From Bacteroidota bacterium (GTDB lineage Bacteria; Bacteroidota; Bacteroidia; Bacteroidales; Prolixibacteraceae): a stretch of DNA of 33,121 nucleotides. The position numbers and the translations under genes are program-made. The stretch covers positions 1 through 33,121 of the forward strand of contig JAMDDG010000342.1 of the NCBI GenBank assembly GCA_023488865.1, in the 5' to 3' direction. This document shows positions 1 to 9,016 of the stretch, one piece after another (the stretch's first letter is position 1; each line of letters starts with the position of its first letter). The notes under the pieces were generated by a model. The model was not told the DNA's origin. It was given only the letters and a program-made list of their open reading frames with translations, and ran no database searches.

Positions 1-610
1 TCTTATCCGTTTCCACGATCGGGATGAACTGCATCCAGGTAAGGCCCAGGCCTTTGTAGTAGTTGTAAAGCTCCTCCGCATAATCGGAAGAGTAGTCTGT
101 GATGCAGCACATGGCATTGACGGCAACTCCCTCTTCGAGCAACATTTTGGCGACGCTTTCCACCTTTTCCCAGGTAGGATGCTCCCCTTTGTCGAAGCGG
201 TAGTGGTCATGGATATGTTGCGGACCGTCGAGCGACAGGCCGATCAGCCAGTCGTATTTTTTGAAGAATTTGGCCCATTCGCGGTCGAGCAGCGTTCCGT
301 TGGTCTGGAAGCCGTTGCCAACTGACTGGCCGTGCCCGTATTTCAGCTCCAGTTCGATGGCCCGCTTGTAAAAATCGAGCCCCATCAGGGCTGGTTCGCC
401 TCCCTGCCAGGCAATAGAGACTGCCTCGCCCGATTGCTGCATTACCTGGCGGATCAACTCTTCCTGAACCTCCGGGCTCATCCTGTGGGTTTTGGTTTCG
501 GGGAACAGCGCTTCCTTCTCTAAGTAAAAACAGTAGGTGCAACCCAGGTTGCAGTCTGGTCCGGAAGGCTTGACCAGAACGGAGTTGAGGGGCTTGTGCT
601 TGAGTGCCAT
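1..610 (-). CDS. Radical SAM anaerobic sulfatase-maturating enzyme (anSME family), partial: runs off the left edge
   Basis: Reverse-strand reading from ATG (608-610): MALKHKPLNSVLVKPSGPDCNLGCTYCFYLEKEALFPETKTHRMSPEVQEELIRQVMQQSGEAVSIAWQGGEPALMGLDFYKRAIEL...; CxxxCxxC radical SAM motif (CNLGCTYC) and the WQGGEP motif. Not in the ORF track because the stop lies outside the window. Confidence 0.9.
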   Translation of the reverse strand, partial: MALKHKPLNSVLVKPSGPDCNLGCTYCFYLEKEALFPETKTHRMSPEVQEELIRQVMQQSGEAVSIAWQGGEPALMGLDFYKRAIELELKYGHGQSVGNGFQTNGTLLDREWAKFFKKYDWLIGLSLDGPQHIHDHYRFDKGEHPTWEKVESVAKMLLEEGVAVNAMCCITDYSSDYAEELYNYYKGLGLTWMQFIPIVETDK

Positions 611-657
611 AGATGTAGTTTAAATAATGGACAATTAATGTCGTTTAGTTATCGAAA

Positions 658-705
658 TTCTTTGTGTTTTCTTTGTGTTATCCGTTGTGAACTTGGTGGT
701 TAAGT
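658..705. repeat. Degenerate tandem word repeat (TTCTTTGTGTT-like)
   Basis: ttctttgtgttttctttgtgttatccgttgtgaacttggtggttaag: repeated TTTGTGTT word with decayed copies, intergenic. Confidence 0.4.
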
Positions 706-707
706 GT

Positions 708-950
708 TTAAATCTCACCGAAAAGGGCCCAAGGGGATTTCAATCCGGGATTTTTAGCAAGATTTTCAAGTGTTTCCCTGGCTCTGATAGTCTTTTGGAA
801 GGCGGCAGAACACAGGGTTACACCATCAGCGGAAGCGCCAAAATCACGGATGTCAAGATCCTTGGCCCAAACATTTCCGGAAAGGAAACAGAGAAGGAGA
901 AGGCCCGCCAACTGTCTGGCCTTTTTTTGAGCAACAGGTACTATTTGCAT
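708..950 (-). pseudogene. Truncated remnant of a GH28 (polygalacturonase-like) secreted glycosidase
   Basis: MQIVPVAQKKARQLAGLLLLCFLSGNVWAKDLDIRDFGASADGVTLCSAAFQKTI...: signal peptide followed by the GH28/pectate-lyase-like N-terminal motif (D-x-RDFGA-x-x-DG-x-T-x-x-x-x-AFQ-x-x-I), then about 25 unrelated residues and a stop. Confidence 0.65.
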
Positions 951-1179
951 TGTCTTGCTGTTTTTGAAGTGAAGCGGCAACCATAACCGGGTTATTGTTG
1001 CCTCCCGGTCGCCCTGGCTGGCCGAACGATCCAAAATTACACAAATCTGTCAATTTTGCGACAACGACCCGATCGCTGTGTGGCTGCTCCCGGAGCATAC
1101 TTTAGCCCTATATTTCGTCAGCGCCGATTGAACTATCATTAAATTCTAATAACCATTTAAAGTCGTATAGGTATGTTTT

Positions 1180-1221
1180 TGAAATAAGCGAGTTTTTACC
1201 CGTAAAAACTCGCTTATTTCA
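1180..1221. promoter_or_regulatory. Perfect palindrome, candidate AbiEi operator
   Basis: tgaaataagcgagtttttac-cc-gtaaaaactcgcttatttca: 20-bp perfectly complementary arms (1180-1199 / 1202-1221) separated by 2 nt. Confidence 0.75.
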
Positions 1222-1223
1222 TT

Positions 1224-1231
1224 TATATTTG
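1224..1231 (+). promoter_or_regulatory. Bacteroidetes -7 promoter element (TAnnTTTG)
   Basis: TATATTTG immediately downstream of the palindrome, about 20 nt upstream of ATG 1252. Confidence 0.5.
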
Positions 1232-1251
1232 TTGTGAGTATATTCATTCAA

Positions 1252-1971
1252 ATGATTGATATCATAAAAGATACCATAGACAGGTTCCCAATAGGATTTG
1301 TATTCACCTCATCAGATTTTCCGATAGAGGTGAATAGACTAAAAGCTGTCAATAAAGTCATAAATGTACTGGTGGCTCAGGGGAAAATCCGCCGTCTTTC
1401 CAAAGGCCGCTTTTATAAGCCTCAGATTGGCAAGTTCGGCGAATTGCAGCCCGATACTTATCAGGTAGTAAAAGACCTGATCGGGAAAAACGGTAAAACA
1501 ATCGGCTACCTGACTGGCTATTCCGTATTCAATGATTTGGGGTTGACGACTCAGATTCCTGCTTCGCTTCGGATCGCAAGCAAAAAAGAGAAAAAGTCAA
1601 TTACAAGAGGCATATACCGAATTAGTTTTGTAAAACAGGAAAACACGATAACGAAGGAGAATATTCCTCTTTTTCAGCTTCTTGATTGTTTGCGGTTCTT
1701 CAAAGAGATACCTGGCACAATGCCCGACAATGCCTGTAAAAGACTGTTAACATTGTTCAAAACCCTTACTCCGACGCAAATAGCCACCGTCAAAAAACTG
1801 GCACTTAAATACAATCCGGCTACCATTGCTTTTCTGGGGGCAATACTTGAAACAATCAATGCGGACGAAGACACTGCGGCCCTTTTCAATACCCTGAATC
1901 CCATGACAACCTATAAAATGGGAATATCGGCCGACATACTTCCATGCCAACGAAAATGGTATATAAGATGA
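1252..1971 (+). CDS. DUF6088/AbiEi-like type IV antitoxin, putative transcriptional regulator
   Basis: MIDIIKDTIDRFPIGFVFTSSDFPIEVNRLKAVNKVINVLVAQGKIRRLSKGRFYKP...: N-terminal winged-helix 'G.i.rl.kGrfykp' typical of AbiEi/DUF6088; overlaps the AbiEii gene downstream. The ORF track starts at GTG 1234; ATG 1252 is preferred because of promoter placement. Confidence 0.75.
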   Translation: MIDIIKDTIDRFPIGFVFTSSDFPIEVNRLKAVNKVINVLVAQGKIRRLSKGRFYKPQIGKFGELQPDTYQVVKDLIGKNGKTIGYLTGYSVFNDLGLTTQIPASLRIASKKEKKSITRGIYRISFVKQENTITKENIPLFQLLDCLRFFKEIPGTMPDNACKRLLTLFKTLTPTQIATVKKLALKYNPATIAFLGAILETINADEDTAALFNTLNPMTTYKMGISADILPCQRKWYIR

Positions 1972-2921
1972 TGACACTCCACAACAACACAAAGGAATTT
2001 ACCGAGTTGATTCAGCTTACAGCTTTTCACTTCGGGATCTCTCCCGATTTTGTGGAGAAAGATTATTGGATTACGTCAGTGCTCAAGAAGCTTGCTCTGT
2101 CCGCAAATACGGGCAGTATCGTTTTTAAAGGGGGGACATCTCTGTCCAAAGGATTCCGTTTGATTAATCGGTTTTCTGAGGATATTGACATTGCCATGAT
2201 AAACGAAAATCTGACTGGCAATGCGCTGAAAACCAAAATAGGTTCGGTAGAGAAAGAAATAACAACTGACCTTACCGAAATTGTAGAACCGCAAATCACA
2301 AGCAAAGGCTCCATGTTCCGTAAGTCTGTTTTTCTGTATCCTGTTGTCACTTCCCGTCGGTTAAATAGTGGTACACCAAGGCGAATCATTATTGAAATCA
2401 ACTCTTTTGCTAATCCCCATCCCTATGCGAAACAGACAATCACCTCTTTTATTGCGGAATTTCTGAATGCAATAAACAGGAAGGAAGCTATAGAGGAATA
2501 TGGCTTGCAGCCTTTTTCAATCAATGTGCTTGACAAATCCCGGACTATGGTAGAAAAACTGATTTCGTTGATTCGATTCTCTTTCGACGAAAATCCGGTG
2601 AAGGCAGTTGGCTCAAAAATCCGCCATTTCTACGATTTATATTTTCTGGCTAACGATGAACAGTGCAGCGCTTATTTGCATTCCGACAACTTTAAAAAAG
2701 ACTTTGCAGAACTATATGCTCATGATCAACAAACATTCGATACACCCTCGGGCTGGCCAGGCAAATTGGTGGAGCTATCACCACTGAAAACCGACTTTCC
2801 TGCCTTTTGGAGCAAAATAAAAGATACCTACCGTTCCGAACTTCCTCAACTGGCATTTTCTTCAATACCAGACGAAAAAGAGGTGGCGGAATCTTTTATG
2901 GAAGTGATAAAATCAATATAA
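1968..2921 (+). CDS. AbiEii/AbiGii-family nucleotidyltransferase toxin
   Basis: DFVEKDYWITSVLKKLAL...IVFKGGTSLSKGFRLINRFSEDIDIAM: canonical KDYW, FKGGTSLSK and SEDIDI (GS-like, DxD) motifs of the AbiEii nucleotidyltransferase family; ATGA overlap with the upstream stop. Confidence 0.88.
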   Translation: MMTLHNNTKEFTELIQLTAFHFGISPDFVEKDYWITSVLKKLALSANTGSIVFKGGTSLSKGFRLINRFSEDIDIAMINENLTGNALKTKIGSVEKEITTDLTEIVEPQITSKGSMFRKSVFLYPVVTSRRLNSGTPRRIIIEINSFANPHPYAKQTITSFIAEFLNAINRKEAIEEYGLQPFSINVLDKSRTMVEKLISLIRFSFDENPVKAVGSKIRHFYDLYFLANDEQCSAYLHSDNFKKDFAELYAHDQQTFDTPSGWPGKLVELSPLKTDFPAFWSKIKDTYRSELPQLAFSSIPDEKEVAESFMEVIKSI

Positions 2922-2949
2922 TGTGTAAATTAATAGAGAGATACATAAA

Positions 2950-4284
2950 ATGTCCAAAAAAACAGATAAAATAATAGATGAATTAATCGACCAATACTTG
3001 GAAGATGACCGTAATAATCGTCCTTGGATAATTGGATTTAGTGGAGGGAAAGATTCCACAGTTTTACTTACATTAGTTTGGTTAGCTCTTCAAAAGATAA
3101 GAGATAATGACTTAAATTTCAAATATAAACGCCCAGTATATGTCGTATGTAATGATACAATGGTCGAAAATCCTGTAATTCAAGAGTATGTACAAACTGT
3201 TTTAAACACTATTCAAAAAGCAGCTAAAGAGCAAAACTTACCTATTATGGTAAAAACAACAACCCCAAAATTAGAAGATACATTTTGGAGTTGTGTAATT
3301 GGGAAGGGTTATCCCGTTCCAAATAATTCTTTTCGTTTCTGTACAGAGAAGATGAAAATTAAACCGACCTCACAATTTATCGTAGATCAGGTAGCAGCTG
3401 ATGGTGAAGCCATTGTTTTAATTGGAACACGACTAGCCGAAAGTCAACAGCGAGCAAAGTCTATAAAAAAACACGATATAAAAGGGCACAGGCTTTCTAA
3501 GCACCCGTTAAATCCAAATACATACACCTACGCCCCAATCAAGGAGTTGATGCTGGAGGAGGTTTGGTATATCATAAATGCAATACCTTCTCCTTGGGGG
3601 TTTGATAATCAAATTCTGTTCAAAATTTATCTGAATGCAAGTGCCGATGATTATGAATGTCCTACAGTTGTAACCGATGACTCTCATAAATCATGCGGTC
3701 AGAGCCGTTTTGGATGCTGGGTGTGTACTGTGGTTAAAGAAGACAAATCTATGACCGCATTAATTAAAAACGGAACAGAATGGATGCGCCCACTTCTTGA
3801 TTTTCGGAATAGTTTAGTTGTAAACAGGAATGTTTCTGAATATAGATATTCAACCCGAAGAAATGGTCAGATTGCTGTTGACGAGACAGGCCATAATATG
3901 GGTAACTATACTATTGAATACAGAATGCAGTTATTGAAGGAATTACTTACAATTCAGAAAGAAACTCAGAACTATAGATCAAGTATTGACCTTATTACCA
4001 GTCAAGAATTGATTGCAATTCAAGTGATATGGTATCGTGATGGACATTTCAAAACAACGGTGAATGATATTTACAATGAGGTATATGGATACGATATTCC
4101 TAACGATAAAATAGGTTTACAAGAAAGACTACTTCTTGAAAAAGCATGCAATAAATCAAGTCATTACTCACTAATTCAAGAATTGCTTGCTTTACAAAAA
4201 AATAAAATTTTATTGATGAAAAAATATGGGCTTCAGAACGATCTTGAAGCAAGATTAGACACATTTATAAAGGAGACGGTATGA
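2950..4284 (+). CDS. dndC: DNA phosphorothioation protein DndC (PAPS-reductase-like, Fe-S)
   Basis: PP-loop IIGFSGGKDSTVLLTLVW (about 3040-3060), SFRFCTEKMKIKP, TRLAESQQRA, and the cysteine cluster KSCGQSRFGCWVCTVVKEDKSM; followed by dndD. Confidence 0.93.
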   Translation: MSKKTDKIIDELIDQYLEDDRNNRPWIIGFSGGKDSTVLLTLVWLALQKIRDNDLNFKYKRPVYVVCNDTMVENPVIQEYVQTVLNTIQKAAKEQNLPIMVKTTTPKLEDTFWSCVIGKGYPVPNNSFRFCTEKMKIKPTSQFIVDQVAADGEAIVLIGTRLAESQQRAKSIKKHDIKGHRLSKHPLNPNTYTYAPIKELMLEEVWYIINAIPSPWGFDNQILFKIYLNASADDYECPTVVTDDSHKSCGQSRFGCWVCTVVKEDKSMTALIKNGTEWMRPLLDFRNSLVVNRNVSEYRYSTRRNGQIAVDETGHNMGNYTIEYRMQLLKELLTIQKETQNYRSSIDLITSQELIAIQVIWYRDGHFKTTVNDIYNEVYGYDIPNDKIGLQERLLLEKACNKSSHYSLIQELLALQKNKILLMKKYGLQNDLEARLDTFIKETV

Positions 4285-6404
4285 TTATTAAGAGTATAGA
4301 ATTAAACAACTACCGACTTTATAAAGGAGTAAATAAAATATCATTTTCAAATGAAAATGATAAGAATCTATTTTTGATTTCTGGCGAAAATGGCTTTGGA
4401 AAATCAACTTTTTTACATTCACTACTCTGGTGCATGTATGGTCGACTAATGGTGGATATTGATGAGTCTTACCGTAAAGAAATTCAGAATGCTGGCGGTG
4501 GTTATAATCAAATGCAAATAAATAATCTAAATGAATTTTACAAGCAAAAACTTAACATCGAAGTTACCCATAGTTTATTGACGAGTATTAAGAAGCAAGG
4601 ATATTCCATTGATACTGAATATTTAAAACAGTGGTCTCAATATGCTGTTTCATTAGAATTTTCAGAGATTTTCATTCCGTCTATTCCTTGTCGCTCATTA
4701 AAGATTACTCGTTCCTATGATGTAATACGTGATGAAGAAAGTGTTGAAATTCTTATTGACGGAATAAAAAATGAACTTACCTCCGAAATCGGACATGAAG
4801 TTTTTATTAATGATTTTGTCTTAAATAAAGATATTGCTCGATTTTTCTTTTTTGATTCCGAAAAAATTGTAACGCTTGCTGAAACAAATACAATAGATGA
4901 GAAACGAAAACTTTGCTCAGCTTACAACGAAGTTCTTGGAGTGAAGAAATACGAAGATTTAAAGAGAAATCTGGAAAATTTACGTTTGCGTTTCCGCCGG
5001 AAGTCCGATGATATCGAAAGTCGTAACAAGCTGACTTCCTTGCTTTACAAGCAAAAGTCTTTGCATGAAATCATAGCAGAAAAAGAAAAGAAAACAGCAG
5101 AATTTGATGACAAACTTTTATCCCTTCGCAAGGACAATGAAAAATTTCAAATGCAACTTATGCGTGAAGGGAACGGAATGACTATCGAAGAACTGAAACG
5201 ACAGGAAGATGTTGTTACAACAACAAAAAAACGAGACGAAGAATATAAACAAAGGCTCAAAATCTTTCTCGAATATGTTCCTTTTGCTATTTCAGGTAGA
5301 TTATTACAGCAAGCAAAAAATCAATTGGAACACGATTTTAATGTTCTAAAATCTCAAAATGATATTCAAAACCAGAATCTGTTGCTTCAAAATATATCGA
5401 CAGATTTATTGTCTGCAATTGAACAACTATCAATTACTGAAAACAGTAAGAAAAAGTTGGACAATTCAATTCAAAGAATTGTTTCCAAATATCAAAATCA
5501 ATCAAGTAGTGGAGATTCTTTATTGAATGTTAGCAAAGAGACCTTCGAGGAGTTTCTATCAGTGTATAACAATATAAGGACCACTTACAAAATTGAATTT
5601 GAGCACCTGACGGACGACTATCGTAAAAATAAGCAGATTCTTAACAATGCTGTCCGTAAAATCTCAAATATGCAGAGCAATGAGAATGATTCTATCATTA
5701 AAAATATCCGTAAAAGTAAAAATGAAATAGAGAAAACAATTACAGACATAGAAACTCAGATTCGTCAGCAACATGAAATACGCGGCGGTATGAATAAAGA
5801 ATTAGCTGTTGTAAGCCGTCAAATTTCAGAGTTAAGCAAAAAGGTTAGTCTTGATGACAGCGATACATTGAAAGATAAAGTTGCGGAACAGCTTATTGCA
5901 GAGCTAAATACATTTCTTGTTTCGTTGAAAAACGAAAAAAAATTCTCATTGGAAAGACGTATTAAAGGCACAATGAATAAGCTAATGCACAAATCTAATT
6001 TTATCAGCAAAGTTGAGGTTTTAATTTTTGATGATATAATTGACATAAATCTTTATGCAAACGATGGAAATATTATCAAAAAGGAATCTCTTTCCAAGGG
6101 TGAACAGCAACTTTATGCAACCTCGCTTCTTAAGGCTCTTGTAGAAGAATCGGGCATACAGTTTCCGGTATTTATTGATAGTCCGTTGCAAAAATTTGAT
6201 AAGAGCCATGCAACCAAAATTATTACGGAATTTTACCCTACTGTCTCAAAGCAGGTTATTTTATTTCCATTACTGCATAAAGAATTGACAAAAAATGAAT
6301 TAGAAATAATGAAGCCATTTGTAAATTCTGCATTTATTTTGAAAAATGGAAATACATATTCATTTATTCAAGAGATTGATATTAACAATTTAATGAAGGA
6401 ATAG
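4281..6404 (+). CDS. dndD: DNA sulfur modification protein DndD (SMC-like ATPase)
   Basis: MIIKSIELNNYRLYKGVNKISFS...LISGENGFGKSTFLHSLLWCMYGR (Walker A), DIARFFFFDSEKI, coiled coil, LSKGEQQLYATSLLKAL signature, FPVFIDSPLQKFDKSH Walker B; overlaps the dndC stop by 4 nt. Confidence 0.93.
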   Translation: MIIKSIELNNYRLYKGVNKISFSNENDKNLFLISGENGFGKSTFLHSLLWCMYGRLMVDIDESYRKEIQNAGGGYNQMQINNLNEFYKQKLNIEVTHSLLTSIKKQGYSIDTEYLKQWSQYAVSLEFSEIFIPSIPCRSLKITRSYDVIRDEESVEILIDGIKNELTSEIGHEVFINDFVLNKDIARFFFFDSEKIVTLAETNTIDEKRKLCSAYNEVLGVKKYEDLKRNLENLRLRFRRKSDDIESRNKLTSLLYKQKSLHEIIAEKEKKTAEFDDKLLSLRKDNEKFQMQLMREGNGMTIEELKRQEDVVTTTKKRDEEYKQRLKIFLEYVPFAISGRLLQQAKNQLEHDFNVLKSQNDIQNQNLLLQNISTDLLSAIEQLSITENSKKKLDNSIQRIVSKYQNQSSSGDSLLNVSKETFEEFLSVYNNIRTTYKIEFEHLTDDYRKNKQILNNAVRKISNMQSNENDSIIKNIRKSKNEIEKTITDIETQIRQQHEIRGGMNKELAVVSRQISELSKKVSLDDSDTLKDKVAEQLIAELNTFLVSLKNEKKFSLERRIKGTMNKLMHKSNFISKVEVLIFDDIIDINLYANDGNIIKKESLSKGEQQLYATSLLKALVEESGIQFPVFIDSPLQKFDKSHATKIITEFYPTVSKQVILFPLLHKELTKNELEIMKPFVNSAFILKNGNTYSFIQEIDINNLMKE

Positions 6405-6406
6405 GC

Positions 6407-6805
6407 ATGGTATTTACGCAGATAAGAACAAGTAGTAGAAACAGGGAAATAGTTATTGAATTGACACGCAAATTCAATTTGGGTGCAGAGAATGTAATTG
6501 CTCGAATTGCCATTGGTTATTCGTTACAATCAGGGATAAAGTTTGAATCTACCGATGTCAAAGATTCTGGAGGTAAAGAATATAGTAAAAGTGTGCTTTT
6601 CGGGAATTACTACCCAATATATTTAGCAATGATTTGTACGTACTATCAGATAAATGAGAACAACAAAGATTTACCTCGTTACTTCAAAATGCACCTTGAC
6701 CACGGATTACAACTTATTTATGACGATATTATGGACAATCCGAATTTAGTAGGTTACGATTATTTATTTGATAAAATACATAGCGGATTAAGTGAGATAT
6801 GTTAA
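6407..6805 (+). CDS. dndE: DNA sulfur modification protein DndE
   Basis: 132 aa, MVFTQIRTSSRNREIVIELTRKFNLGAENVIARIAIGYSLQSG...HLDHGLQLIYDDI; size, motif and position directly after dndD match DndE. Confidence 0.88.
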   Translation: MVFTQIRTSSRNREIVIELTRKFNLGAENVIARIAIGYSLQSGIKFESTDVKDSGGKEYSKSVLFGNYYPIYLAMICTYYQINENNKDLPRYFKMHLDHGLQLIYDDIMDNPNLVGYDYLFDKIHSGLSEIC

Positions 6806-9015
6806 GAGAGAATTTGAAATATATTACGATAGAGCAATTACTGACTACAAATCAAATTTCTGTGCGTACAGCTAATTGCTGTCATAATGCAGAGTTTGAT
6901 TCGCTCTATGATATTATTTCATACTACGAACAAGGTAGTTCGTTTTCGACAATAAGAAATGCAGGCAAATTGACATGTGAAGAATTAAAGAATTTGTGTG
7001 AGAATTATTTGTCAAATCTATCTGATTTTGATTTGCAGAATGTTGAGGGCAAAGATTTAATGCCAGAAAGAAAAACTAAAGGTGAACTATTATATGAATC
7101 TTTAAGTACGAATCAGAGTCTTTTAATTGAACAGAAGTATTCAGAGTTAATTTCTCATTGCTCCGTTAGGACTTGTAATGGACTACGAAAATTCACAGCT
7201 AATGAATTTATCGAATCCTATTTAATCAGCGATAGCAACGAACTGATTAAGATAAAAAATATTGGTAAAAAATCGATAAATGAAATTCTCGAATTTAGAT
7301 TGAAGCTTAAGGCATTCATCGATGAAATAAAATACGTTAAAGATTCATCTTTGCAATGTATTAGATTGAATACAATAAACAAATATGGAGACTTTTGCGA
7401 CAACGATTTCGTTTCTAATTTTTACGAAAAATATTGCCATCTGCCAATGTTTTGGATTTTAGAGCAATATATTAAAAATGATAATTCTACAAGAATAGAA
7501 ATCTTAATAGATTCATTTCATGTTTTTCAACATCGGAAAATGCTTTCATTGGAAGAAATGGCACAAAAGCACAATTTTTCACGAGAGCGTGTAAGACAAA
7601 TTCGTAATGGTTTATTCCATAATATATTAAGGATTCCCATAGTGTTAATTGATAATAAAAAAAATTGCAATAGAAATTATGGAATGCTTCAAAGTAAAGA
7701 CGATTGGGCATATCTTTTGGATACTTTCAAAGAGATTGATATTTTTTGTCAAGAATCGTATGAAATACAAAATTGCTTGAAAGAAGAAGAATGCAATTTC
7801 TCAGTTGAGTTTGTTTTACAAATCGTTGCATACATTTTTCGGGATAAGTACTCTCTTTTTGGTGGCATTGATGTATCTCAAAGGTTTAGGATTTGGGATA
7901 CGACCTTTCTTGTAAAAAATGAATATTCCGACATTTTCGATTTTGAAAAAATGAGAGATGAATTTAGCAATGTCTTAATGGATAATGAGACCGATTATTT
8001 GTTAGACATTGAAGATTATATTGCAAATTCTCAATGTTGGGTAAAATATGATTATAATAAGACTTACAGTCTCGTAAGTATAGTAAGAGATATTTTACTT
8101 TACGAATTTCATTTATATTCAGATGGTATCGATGGTCGCATAAAAATACCGGCAAACAAAGAAAGGAAACCTATAGATGTGATATATGAAATATTACATC
8201 AAACCGGAAGGCCTATGCACTTAGATGAAATTTTTGAGGAATTCAAAATTATTTTACCGGAACATAAATATACAGAAGCAGCGCAATTAAGACCTTATCT
8301 ACAAAGACATGAAGCTATATCATACAGAAATAGAAAAAGTGTTTACACACTCAAGGAATGGGAGCATATCAAAACAGGTACTATTCGTGATGCTATCGTA
8401 GAATTCTTATCAGAAAATGATTTACCTCAAACTGCTGATGATATTACGGAATATGTATTACAATATTTTCCCGAGACAAATATTGCAAGCGTTAGAACCA
8501 GTATGTTTAATGATACCCAAAAACGTTTTTCCTTTTTCAAAGACAATATATTTGGATTAAAAGACAAAGAATATCCCTCTGAATACGAGTTAGGAGAACA
8601 ACAAGAAGTTTTAAGAAGATCGTTTGAACAACGGTTGCTTGATCTGGAGATATTCATTGTTGAAAAAGGGCATTTCCCTTTCGTTTCCAGCGGCAAAAGT
8701 AAAGAAGGATCACTTGGGCGATGGTGGTATCGAATTATCAACAATAAACAACAGATAAGTGAGTCACAACAAACAGAAGTGAATAGAGTTAAAGTTCAAT
8801 ATGCAGAATACGATACTGATAAGACAATTTATGATTGGAGTCTCAATTACAATAAGTTAAAGTGTTTTTTGCTTGAAAATAGGCGCATACCTTTTGCTCG
8901 TGGAGATGAGAAGTTTCTTTATCGATGGCTCAGTCGTGTAAATGAGGATTTTCAGAATTACAGGTTAACCGAAGAACAGCGACAAAAGTATATTGATCTC
9001 GCAAAATTGATTTGA
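6799..9015 (+). CDS. Multi-domain nucleic-acid-binding protein: two alpha-CTD-like segments, sigma-70 region-4-like HTH, winged-helix-like segments, helicase-associated-like repeats; putative PT-system effector component
   Basis: SVRTANC...IRNAGKLTCEELKNL and SVRTCNGLRKFTANEFIESY...LIKIKNIGKKSINEILEF (RpoA C-terminal/HhH-like); LSLEEMAQKHNFSRERVRQIRNGL (sigma r4 HTH); DVIYEILHQTGRPMHLDEIFEEF (winged-helix-like); two C-terminal W/LG.W repeats ending LTEEQRQKYIDLAKL. Confidence 0.75.
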   Translation: MLRENLKYITIEQLLTTNQISVRTANCCHNAEFDSLYDIISYYEQGSSFSTIRNAGKLTCEELKNLCENYLSNLSDFDLQNVEGKDLMPERKTKGELLYESLSTNQSLLIEQKYSELISHCSVRTCNGLRKFTANEFIESYLISDSNELIKIKNIGKKSINEILEFRLKLKAFIDEIKYVKDSSLQCIRLNTINKYGDFCDNDFVSNFYEKYCHLPMFWILEQYIKNDNSTRIEILIDSFHVFQHRKMLSLEEMAQKHNFSRERVRQIRNGLFHNILRIPIVLIDNKKNCNRNYGMLQSKDDWAYLLDTFKEIDIFCQESYEIQNCLKEEECNFSVEFVLQIVAYIFRDKYSLFGGIDVSQRFRIWDTTFLVKNEYSDIFDFEKMRDEFSNVLMDNETDYLLDIEDYIANSQCWVKYDYNKTYSLVSIVRDILLYEFHLYSDGIDGRIKIPANKERKPIDVIYEILHQTGRPMHLDEIFEEFKIILPEHKYTEAAQLRPYLQRHEAISYRNRKSVYTLKEWEHIKTGTIRDAIVEFLSENDLPQTADDITEYVLQYFPETNIASVRTSMFNDTQKRFSFFKDNIFGLKDKEYPSEYELGEQQEVLRRSFEQRLLDLEIFIVEKGHFPFVSSGKSKEGSLGRWWYRIINNKQQISESQQTEVNRVKVQYAEYDTDKTIYDWSLNYNKLKCFLLENRRIPFARGDEKFLYRWLSRVNEDFQNYRLTEEQRQKYIDLAKLI

Positions 9016-9016
9016 T

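Noticed and set aside
207-542. 111-aa ORF on the minus strand
   Set aside because: Frame-shadow of the anSME gene, which reads in another minus frame and lacks a stop within the window.
853-1098. 81-aa minus-strand ORF
   Set aside because: Overlaps the GH28-like signal peptide in another frame; no recognisable motif.
1180-1221. Palindrome as a transcription terminator
   Set aside because: It precedes rather than follows a gene and abuts a -7 promoter box; no gene on either strand ends into it.
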